Part shown: positions 25,440 to 32,327 of the stretch, in pieces
Numbering within the stretch: position 1 is the first letter of the stretch
How the letters are laid out: each line of letters starts with the position of its first letter
Source: Ch128b sp964527925
GTDB lineage: Bacteria > Bacteroidota > Ignavibacteria > Ch128b
Assembly: GCA_964527925.1 (NCBI GenBank)
Contig: CAZGQO010000016.1
Location: 1-33,419 of the forward strand
DNA: 33,419 bases
Direction: 5' to 3'
The notes under the pieces: model-generated
The model's database searches: none
What the model was told of the DNA's origin: nothing
The model's input: the letters and a program-made list of their open reading frames with translations, nothing else
Made by a program: the position numbers and the translations under genes

Positions 25440-27677
25440 ATGGAAAATTACGCTCAAGAAGAACAATCAAATATAGTTTTAAAAGATTATTTAATTATAT
25501 TTTTACAGAATAAATGGACAGTTATTTCAATATTTCTTGTAGCATTTATAGTAGCTTTAATTTATGCAACTTCAGCTCGTGATATTTATTCAACTGAAGG
25601 ATCAATAAAAATTTCAATTCCTAAATCAAATCCATTAACTGGACCTCTTTTTGAACAATTTCAGGAATTTGGTTCAGATAGATTTATTGCAAATGAACTG
25701 GAAGTATTAAAAAGTCGAACTCTTGCTGAAATCGCTGCTAACTCCATCATAGATACTTTCAATACAAAGAAAAATTATAGTGATTTCTTTCTTCTTTTGA
25801 GAGATACAGATCATCCTGAATATGGTTTATCCAGTGTGGATATTTTGATTGAAAAATTGCAGAAGAATATTGACATGGAACAAAAAAGAGGTCTTGATAT
25901 AATCATCTTAAAAGCTGATTCGCCATCGCCTTATGAAGCTGTGTTAATAGTCAATTCTTATATAAATGCCTATTATGAATATAATCTGAAAGTTAATAGA
26001 ACGAGATATACACTCGCCCGTGAATTTCTCGAACAACAGAGTAATGATAAATCTCGTGAGTTGAGAAACGCTGAAAATGCTGTCAGTGAATTTCAGCAAA
26101 GAAATAATGTTGTCGTTCTTGATGAACAGGCGAAAGCACTTGTTGAACAACTTTCAGAATTCGAATCTCAAATGAAAGCAGCTGAGATTGAAGCTGCATC
26201 TAAACAAAGAGCCCTTGAAGAGTTTATAAAAAGCTTAGCTGAAAAAGATAAAGAAATCACAAAATATATCGAAAGTCTCTCTGCAGAACCGTACATAAAA
26301 AATTTACAGGAACAGATTGCCAAACTGGAGGTACAAAAAGAAGTTGTTATCGCACAACAAAATATAAAGAATCCAGAAAATGACCCAAATGTACTTCAAT
26401 ACAATCGTACAATTCAGGATTTGCAGTCAAAATTAAATATCAAACTTGCTTCCATTGAACAGAATCTTACAGCTTACACACCTGATGAACTTCGTCAACT
26501 ATCAATAGAAGTTTTGAAATTAGACCTTGAAGTTCAGGCTGCTCGAGCTAAAGCAAATCAATTAAAAGAGATTGTTAAACAATATGAAGCGAGATTTAAT
26601 AGACTGCCAGTTCAATCGATAGAATATGCAAGACTCGAAAGAGACAGATTAAGTAAAGAAAAATTATATCTGCTTATCGAAGAAAAATATCAGGAAGCTG
26701 TGATTTCTGAAAAATCAATTCCAAGTAATGTTCAGGTGATTGATGCGGCAATTTTTCCAATAACACCTTCCAAACCTAATAGAATTTTAATTGTATTTGC
26801 TGGGCTCGTAATTGGTTTGGGTCTGGCTGCAGGTTATGTTGTAGTCAGAAAATATTTTGATGTTTCTATAAGAACTCCCGAAGATGTTCAAAGAAAAGGT
26901 GCGAATGTCTTAGTATGGATTCCTGATGCCCAAGAATTTGAAGATAATTTTGATGAAGAACACGAAATTATTGTAGCCAGCAGACCTGATTCAATTCCAA
27001 CAGAATCTTTCCTTTCTGCAAAAATGAAGCTTCAGTATTCAAAGTTATTAGACAGACCAATAAAAACTATTCTTGTTACAAGTCCTACACCAAAAGATGG
27101 AAAAACATTTGTATGTGGAAATCTTGCATCAACATATGCAGCAACCAATCAAAAGACTCTAGTTATTGATTTAGATTTACGAAAACCACGTTTACATAGA
27201 ATCTTCAAAATTGAGCGAGGTTCTGGAGTAACTGACTATCTATTCAAAAGTGCCAGTTTAAGTGAGATTGTAAGACCTACTTTTATAAACAGGCTGGATA
27301 TTATTACTGCTGGAACTGTTCCACCAAATCCTGCTGAAATTGTCTCATCAAAAGAACTAAGAGAATTACTCGAATTGTTAAAGACTCGGTATGATGCAAT
27401 ATTAATCGACTCACCACCGGTTATTGCTGTCTCCGATGCTGGAGTGTTATCAAGTTATGTAGACGCGACAGTACTTGTTGCATCAGTCAATCAGACAAGA
27501 ATAGATTTATTACAGGAAGCAATCAATACTTTGAATTCAGTTAGTTCAAGTTTTGTAGGGGTTATATTAAACAAATTCAATATGACAAACGGCACTGGGT
27601 ATTACTATAAGTATTACTATTATTATTACGGTACAGAAGGTAAGAAAAAGAAACGAAAACATAGAGTTACAGAATAA
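25440..27677 (+). CDS. Wzc-like polysaccharide co-polymerase with tyrosine-kinase domain
   Basis: Inner-membrane protein of 745 residues controlling chain length and export of surface polysaccharide. The N-terminal Wzz domain has a first transmembrane helix at about 30-48, a long periplasmic coiled coil (about 195-410) and a second helix at about 447-467. The C-terminal BY-kinase has Walker A SPTPKDGKTF (about 547), Walker A' VIDLDLRKPRLHRIF (about 575) and Walker B ILIDSPPV (about 656). The tail contains nine tyrosines in a run of about twelve residues (YYYKYYYYYYG, about 722-732), followed by a basic stretch KKKKRKH. Tyrosine-rich tails are the autophosphorylation site of Wzc and CapB. It is followed by a strong terminator. 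Confidence 0.95.
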   Translation: MENYAQEEQSNIVLKDYLIIFLQNKWTVISIFLVAFIVALIYATSARDIYSTEGSIKISIPKSNPLTGPLFEQFQEFGSDRFIANELEVLKSRTLAEIAANSIIDTFNTKKNYSDFFLLLRDTDHPEYGLSSVDILIEKLQKNIDMEQKRGLDIIILKADSPSPYEAVLIVNSYINAYYEYNLKVNRTRYTLAREFLEQQSNDKSRELRNAENAVSEFQQRNNVVVLDEQAKALVEQLSEFESQMKAAEIEAASKQRALEEFIKSLAEKDKEITKYIESLSAEPYIKNLQEQIAKLEVQKEVVIAQQNIKNPENDPNVLQYNRTIQDLQSKLNIKLASIEQNLTAYTPDELRQLSIEVLKLDLEVQAARAKANQLKEIVKQYEARFNRLPVQSIEYARLERDRLSKEKLYLLIEEKYQEAVISEKSIPSNVQVIDAAIFPITPSKPNRILIVFAGLVIGLGLAAGYVVVRKYFDVSIRTPEDVQRKGANVLVWIPDAQEFEDNFDEEHEIIVASRPDSIPTESFLSAKMKLQYSKLLDRPIKTILVTSPTPKDGKTFVCGNLASTYAATNQKTLVIDLDLRKPRLHRIFKIERGSGVTDYLFKSASLSEIVRPTFINRLDIITAGTVPPNPAEIVSSKELRELLELLKTRYDAILIDSPPVIAVSDAGVLSSYVDATVLVASVNQTRIDLLQEAINTLNSVSSSFVGVILNKFNMTNGTGYYYKYYYYYYGTEGKKKKRKHRVTE

Positions 27678-27699
27678 TAATTTTAATCTTTTAATTTTT

Positions 27700-27740
27700 A
27701 AAGGGAATGATTGTATTTCAATCATTCCCTTTTTTGTTTT
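27700..27740 (+). terminator. Rho-independent terminator after the Wzc-like gene
   Basis: AAAGGGAATGATTG (27700-27713) pairs perfectly with CAATCATTCCCTTT (27719-27732) across a 5-nt loop, and the T run continues to 27740. This 14-bp stem ends the SLBB-Wzc transcript. Confidence 0.93.
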
Positions 27741-27741
27741 A

Positions 27742-27986
27742 TAACCACGAAGGGCACCAGGTATTATACCCTGAATGACATTGACACTTATCTGTCATCC
27801 TGAGGCTACATTAGTCGCCGAAGGATCTCAAAGAGATTCTTCGCTCCATTTCATTCCGCTCAGTATGAGATATTTTTTATTGTCATCCTGAAGGAACGAA
27901 GTGACTGAAGGATCTCATCAAGCTTCTTCTCCGCCTCAGGCGGAAAAGAATGACATTAATTTTATTTGTGTATTAATTCGTGGTTA
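27742..27986. repeat. Palindromic repeat cluster 3 framed by a 10-bp inverted repeat
   Basis: TAACCACGAA (27742-27751) and its exact inverse TTCGTGGTTA (27977-27986) frame a block. Within it are two palindromic units of the cluster-1 family (27772-27869 and 27880-27957). The second unit shares 45 identical bases (27871-27915) with 20441-20485. The centre of the second unit carries CCGCCTCAGGCGG, as in cluster 2. No coding capacity is seen. The framed structure resembles a small non-autonomous element, but no target-site duplication is evident. Confidence 0.75.
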
Positions 27987-28016
27987 AAAAATTAATATCA
28001 AAGATAGGAGGTGAAA

Positions 28017-28721
28017 ATGACACCCATAGAATTAGTAAATAGAGTAAGAAAAGAATTTTTAATTAAAAGCCATAAGGATGTAAACCTGGAATTAATTGCA
28101 AATTCTAATTACATATTTATTGAAGAAGATGATATCGAAGAAGATGGCTTAATTTATTACAACGAATATGGTGGACTAATTAAAATAAATAAAAATATAA
28201 CAAACCCTGGCTGGATAAGATTTACAATTGCCCACGCACTGGGTCATTACTTCCTTGCGAAGTATACAAATAAAATCAAAACAGGCGAGACATATCAAAA
28301 ATCTGGGAAATTAACTGCGGATAAAAGAGAAGAAAAATTTGTTAACGAATTCGCTGCTAACTTATTAATGCCAGAAGATGAATATTTAGAATATGTAAAT
28401 AATAAACCTATGAGTATTGAACTTTTTATCCATATTGCAAGAGAATTTAATGTTTCCCTCCCGGCTACAGCTGTCCGTTAGGGTCTTATTGGTCCAATAC
28501 CAATTGCTGTAATTTTATGCAAAGAAAGAAAAATTGAATGGAATTTCGTTAATAAAATTTTCACTTATAGTTATATAAGAAATAAATCATATATTCCATA
28601 TGGATCTGGTGTTCAAAATATCTTGAAAAATAATTTAGACTATTTTAAATCTATAATCAGCGTTAGAGAATGGTTCAGATATGATTTTGAGTTGAGAAGA
28701 AAAATATATCTTTTGAAATAA
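28017..28721 (+). pseudogene. ImmA/IrrE-family metallopeptidase, inactivated
   Basis: ImmA/IrrE proteins are zinc peptidases that cleave a repressor, often next to an XRE regulator. Here the zinc motif HExxH reads HALGH because the catalytic Glu codon is GCA at 28236-28238 (GAA to GCA is one change). The third-ligand region EKFVNEFAANLLMP is intact. An in-frame TAG at 28479-28481 interrupts the protein. The same frame then continues for 79 more codons (GPIPIAVILCKERKIEWNF and on to TAA at 28719-28721), matching the family's C-terminal part. The likely ancestral codon was Tyr. The start is ATG 28017, preceded by a very strong AGGAGGTG (28006-28013), unlike most genes here. No XRE-type repressor gene is adjacent. 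The truncated 154-residue product could be made but should be catalytically dead. Confidence 0.82.
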
Positions 28722-29050
28722 TGAATGAGGAATGTATTCTACTGCTAGACTCAAATTCTATTCTTGTTGTTCTAACTATGTGATAAACAAATTTTTGAAA
28801 AATGCAAATTCTTTGTGTGAGTAATTTCTTACAAAATAAAAGTTGATTTTTTTATCTCCATTGTATAAAATAAAATATAAATTTTGATATTGAATTTGAG
28901 TTGCTGAGCTAATGACTTTTGTGTTTATGCAAAGAGGTTACTGGTAAGAAATAGTTTTTAAAACAGAAGTATGTGACTCGCATGGCGGAGCTGTGGGCAG
29001 GCATGATTAGTGACGAGTGACAAGTGACGAGGGATTAGTAAAGAGTGAGT
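28722..29050. other. Intergenic AT-rich DNA, no gene
   Basis: No reading frame of interest. The end of the stretch (29005-29050) becomes a run of related GTGACGAGTGACAAGTGACGAG / GATTAGTAAAGAGTGAG motifs, leading into the inverted repeat before the four-helix-bundle gene. Confidence 0.5.
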
Positions 29051-29164
29051 GGTTAATAGAGATTAGTAAAAAGTGATAAGCAACATAACGAATCTAATAA
29101 TGAAAAAATAAGACTAATCACAATTTACTAATTACTTATCACTAATTACTAATCACTTTTAACC
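29051..29164. repeat. 30-bp imperfect inverted repeat before the four-helix-bundle gene
   Basis: 29051-29080 (GGTTAATAGAGATTAG...AAGTGATAAG) is the inverse of 29135-29164 with 26 of 30 positions matching, separated by 54 nt. The motif TTACTAATCACTTATCACTTTT returns at 29561-29582 after the gene, so the gene is bracketed by the same repeat type on both sides. Confidence 0.8.
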
Positions 29165-29167
29165 AAT

Positions 29168-29547
29168 ATGCATAGGGATTTAATTGTTTATAAAAAAGTA
29201 TTGATTTTGTAACAGATATTTGTAGAGTTACAAAAAGATTTCCTAAAGAAGAGATGTACGGGCTACTAATTCAAATCAGAAGAGCTGCCATTTCAATTCC
29301 CAGTAACATTTCTGAGGGTAGTGCTCGAAAAAGTAAAAAGGAATTTAATCAATATTTATATGTCGCACTTGCTTCGTCAGTTGAATTAGAAACACTGATA
29401 CTCATTGCTAAAAATGTTGATTACTTTGATAATGAAACATATAATGTTCTAACAACTAGATTAATTGAAATTACAAAAATGTTAAGTGGCTTGATAAGTG
29501 CAGTGAACAGAGATAAGTTATTTGTGAAATTTTATGGAAATAACTAG
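29168..29547 (+). pseudogene. Four-helix bundle protein (23S rRNA IVS type), frameshifted
   Basis: Family of small four-helix-bundle proteins first known from intervening sequences in 23S rRNA genes and related to the Avd accessory protein of diversity-generating retroelements; the role is mostly unknown. The N-terminus is MHRDLIVYKK from ATG 29168, and the rest reads in another frame: DFVTDICRVTKRFPKEEMYG, then RRAAISIPSNISEG (the family signature) to 29547. Adding a single A in the A6 run at 29192-29197 gives one uninterrupted protein of about 126 residues, the usual length. The lesion may be a true mutation or a homopolymer read error. From the internal ATG at 29254 only 97 residues would be made. 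It is flanked by repeats of its own. Confidence 0.85.
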
Positions 29548-29560
29548 TTTTTTCCCATGA

Positions 29561-29582
29561 TTACTAATCACTTATCACTTTT
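29561..29582 (+). repeat. Downstream copy of the four-helix-bundle flanking repeat
   Basis: TTACTAATCACTTATCACTT, then TT, is closely related to the right arm of the upstream inverted repeat (29135-29164) and lies in the same orientation, 13 nt after the gene's stop codon. Confidence 0.7.
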
Positions 29583-29616
29583 CAATTACAGCTAACTGAA
29601 CGCTAAAGGATTAAAA

Positions 29617-30660
29617 ATGGAAAAAATTCTTGTAACCGTTACAGAAGGTTTTATTGGTTTTAACCTCATCGAAAGATTAATTAAAGATGGGAATTGGAAT
29701 ATTGTTGGATTGGATAATATAAATAATTATTACGATGTTAATTTAAAATACGCCCGCTTGAATGAATCTGGGATTCAAAAAAGTAAAATAAAGTATAACA
29801 AATTAGTTAAGAGTGAGAAAACCGATAATTATAGATTTATAAAATTAGATTTAATAGATAAAGAAAACATTTCTAAGTTATTTGAAAAAGAAAAATTTGA
29901 TTATATGGTTAATCTTGCAGCGCAAGCTGGGGTTAGGTATTCTCTGGAAAATCCACAATCATATATAGATGTAATATAACTGGCTTTTTAAATATTCTTG
30001 AAGCATGTAGATATTATCCAGTTAAGCATCTATTATATGTATATGCATCTTCCAGTTCTGTTTATGGAGCAAACAAAAAAATTCCTTTTTTAGAGAGTGA
30101 TAGAATAGATAATCCTGTGTCACTTTATGGAGCGACAAAGAAATCAAACGAATTAATGGCTTATGCTTATTCACATTTATTCAATATACCCACTACAGGT
30201 TTAAGATTTTTTACAGTTTATAGGCCATGGGGAAGACCTGATATGGCATAGTTTAAATTTGTAAAAGCAATATTAAATGAGGAAGAAATAGAAGTTTATA
30301 ATTATGGCAAAATGGTAAGAGATTTTACTTATATTGATGATATAATAGAAGGAATTTATCGATTAATTAAGTTACCAAATAGTGTATATGGTAAAGATTG
30401 TACGACCCATTATAAAATTTTTAATATTGGCAATCAAAAGCCAGTTGATCTAATGAAACTTATTAAAGAGGTAGAAAAAAATTGTGGGAAAAAATCTAGA
30501 ATTAATTTTTTACCTTTACAGAAAGGTGATGTTGAAAAAACTGAATCTGATATATCATTTTTAGAAAAACATAAAATACACCCCAAAATATAATATAAAA
30601 ATCTGGTATTAAATCTTTTTAAAATTGGTATTTATATTACTATCATGTTGATAGAAAGAA
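29617..30660 (+). pseudogene. Nucleotide-sugar epimerase (UDP-glucuronate 4-epimerase type), decayed
   Basis: An extended short-chain dehydrogenase/reductase resembling UDP-glucuronate epimerases (CapI/Gla type): NLAAQAGVRYSLENPQSYID, SSSSVYG, then the YxxxK pair in SLYGATKKSNE, RFFTVY, RDFTYIDDIIEGI and FNIGNQKPVDL. It is broken in several places. The frame shifts by one lost base near 29974 (GTAATATAACTGG where GTAAATATAACTGG would restore NITGFLNILEA). TAG at 30249-30251 replaces a Leu-type codon. After TAA at 30591-30593 the expected C-terminus (GIKSF, then NWYLYYYHVDRK) continues in another frame to about 30660 with a further TAA. The NAD-binding loop is also altered: TVTEGFIG where GxxGxxG is expected. 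The start ATG has a good AAAGGA (29605-29610). The product cannot be functional. Confidence 0.88.
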
Positions 30661-30782
30661 TAAACTTCAATCTAATAAAAATATTAATAATTAATTTTAA
30701 TATATAGTGTGCTTAATGATTATCATCAATAATTTTCTGTACAAAATAAAATAGTTAATAAATATTTTAGGGGGAACATATT
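30661..30782. other. AT-rich spacer before the RmlC-like gene
   Basis: About 120 nt of AT-rich DNA. A possible -7-like TAATTTTC (30730-30737) has no TTG partner at 19-20 nt, so I do not call a promoter. The ribosome binding site of the following gene is at 30769-30775. Confidence 0.4.
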
Positions 30783-31289
30783 ATGTACAAAATAACAAAA
30801 GAAATAAAAGAACCTACTCTTTTGACAATTCAAAGTCTCTCTGATGATAGAGGTTTATTGATCCCTATTTCTGATGATATTGATTCAGAATTATTCCAGA
30901 GAAGTTACATAGTAGAAAATTACGGAAAGGGCGTTATTAGGGGGTTACATTATCATAAAAAAGAAATGAAAATATTTACAATGGGTTGTGGTGCTGCTAA
31001 ATTTATAACAATGAAATTACCTGAAGATATTGCTGATAGAAATAATAATGAAGAAATTAAAGAATATATTAATAAAAATCCAAATTCAATAAAAACTTTT
31101 GTCCTTAGTTCTCGACATCATGGAGTGTTAATAATACCAACGTACTATGCAAACGGTTGGATTGGTTTAGAAGAGCATTGTGTTCTTTTTGCGTTTGGTA
31201 GTGTTAGATGGGAAATTGCCAAAGATGATGATATAAGGATTGATCCTTTGGTTATAGGTGAGGATTATTGGCTTGTTAAACCGAGATAA
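30783..31289 (+). CDS. RmlC-like cupin, dTDP-sugar epimerase/isomerase family
   Basis: A 168-residue protein of the dTDP-4-dehydrorhamnose 3,5-epimerase (RmlC) family. Visible family features are DDRGLLIPISDD, RSYIVENYGKGVIRGLHYH with the catalytic-type His (about 58), a beta-rich core, IPTYYANGWIGLEE (RmlC: IPxGFAHGF) and DDIRIDP (RmlC: DPxxxIxW). The C-terminus is shorter than classical RmlC (about 180). The exact substrate is open: 3,5-epimerase, 3- or 5-epimerase or a WxcM/FdtA-like isomerase are options. The start has AGGGGGA (30769-30775) at a proper distance. It begins a set of at least three sugar-modification genes and is separated from the preceding broken epimerase by about 120 nt of AT-rich DNA. 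Confidence 0.82.
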   Translation: MYKITKEIKEPTLLTIQSLSDDRGLLIPISDDIDSELFQRSYIVENYGKGVIRGLHYHKKEMKIFTMGCGAAKFITMKLPEDIADRNNNEEIKEYINKNPNSIKTFVLSSRHHGVLIIPTYYANGWIGLEEHCVLFAFGSVRWEIAKDDDIRIDPLVIGEDYWLVKPR

Positions 31290-31334
31290 GTTATTAGTTT
31301 AATAAAATTTATAAATTAGTATGGAGAAGTATAT

Positions 31335-32261
31335 ATGAAAATATTAGTTACAGGCGGCGCAGGATATGTTGGGACAACATTAGTACCTCAGCTCTTAGAA
31401 AAAGGTTATGATGTTGTAGTTTTTGATAATCTTATGTTTGGTGGTGATTATATTTTACCTTTTTTTAGATATAAGAATTTTAGTTTTGTTGAAGGAGATA
31501 TAAGAGATGAGAATGCACTCTGGAATGCAGCAAAATCAGCTGATGTAATTATCCATTTAGCCGCTATTGTAGGGTTTCCTGCTTGTAGAAAAGAACCTGA
31601 GTTAGCAAAATCAGTCAATGTAGATGGTACCAGGAACTTAATAAAAGTAACTTCTAAAAATCAATTAGTTATTTATGCTTCTACGGGCTCAAATTATGGT
31701 TCGTTAGAAGAAGTATGTACTGAAGAAAGTCCATTAAATCCATTAAGTTTATACGGTCAAACAAAAACACTGGCTGAAAAGATGTTAATGGAAGAAAGGA
31801 CTACTATCGGATATCGTTTTGCAACAGCTTTTGGTGTTTCTCCTAGAATGAGATTAGATCTTTTAATCAACGATTTTACTTATAAAGCTATTACTCAAGG
31901 TTACCTTGTAGTATATGAGTCTCATTTTATGAGAACCTTTATTCATGTCTATGATATGGGACGAGCTTTCCTTTTTGGAATAGAAAACCAGGTTAAAATG
32001 AAAAATAATATTTATAACGTCGGATCGGATAAAATGAATTACAGTAAGAAAGAAATCTGTGAACTGATAAAGGAAAAAACAGGTTTATATGTCCATTATG
32101 CAGATATTGGTGAAGATGCAGATAAACGAAACTATGTTGTTAGTTATAAAAAAATCAATGAGCTTGGTTACGATATTACAATCGGAGTGGAAGAAGGAAT
32201 TGAAGAACTAGTGCGCGCCTTAAAAGCAATTAAATTTAAATCACCATATTCAAACGTATAA
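31335..32261 (+). CDS. NAD-dependent epimerase/dehydratase
   Basis: Extended SDR enzyme of 308 residues that should act on a nucleotide sugar. The NAD loop is intact (TGGAGYVGTTLV, residues 6-17), the acidic residue for the ribose is VVFDN (about 30), DIRD follows (about 54), and HLAAIVGFP is near 75. The active site has STGSNYG (about 117) and YGQTK with the catalytic Tyr and Lys (about 139-143). The C-terminal half has RTFIHVYDMGRAFLFGIEN and YNVGS. Substrate cannot be stated. A ribosome site GGAGA (31323-31327) precedes the ATG. It sits between the RmlC-like cupin and the aminotransferase. Confidence 0.9.
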   Translation: MKILVTGGAGYVGTTLVPQLLEKGYDVVVFDNLMFGGDYILPFFRYKNFSFVEGDIRDENALWNAAKSADVIIHLAAIVGFPACRKEPELAKSVNVDGTRNLIKVTSKNQLVIYASTGSNYGSLEEVCTEESPLNPLSLYGQTKTLAEKMLMEERTTIGYRFATAFGVSPRMRLDLLINDFTYKAITQGYLVVYESHFMRTFIHVYDMGRAFLFGIENQVKMKNNIYNVGSDKMNYSKKEICELIKEKTGLYVHYADIGEDADKRNYVVSYKKINELGYDITIGVEEGIEELVRALKAIKFKSPYSNV

Positions 32262-32327
32262 TAATTAATGAAAAATTACATTATTTATTCCTATAGCATC
32301 GTATCGTACATATAAGAAGAATGCATT

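Noticed and set aside
28011..28016. GTG start for the ImmA/IrrE-like gene
   Set aside because: The GTG is part of the AGGAGGTG ribosome binding site; the ATG at 28017 has correct spacing.
28479..28481. TAG readthrough or recoding (for example pyrrolysine) in the ImmA/IrrE-like gene
   Set aside because: The same gene has lost its catalytic Glu, a neighbouring gene also carries TAG plus frameshifts, and nothing suggests a recoding system.
29168..29547. Complete diversity-generating retroelement, because four-helix-bundle proteins resemble Avd
   Set aside because: No reverse transcriptase and no template/variable repeat pair is present; the gene is of the stand-alone IVS type.
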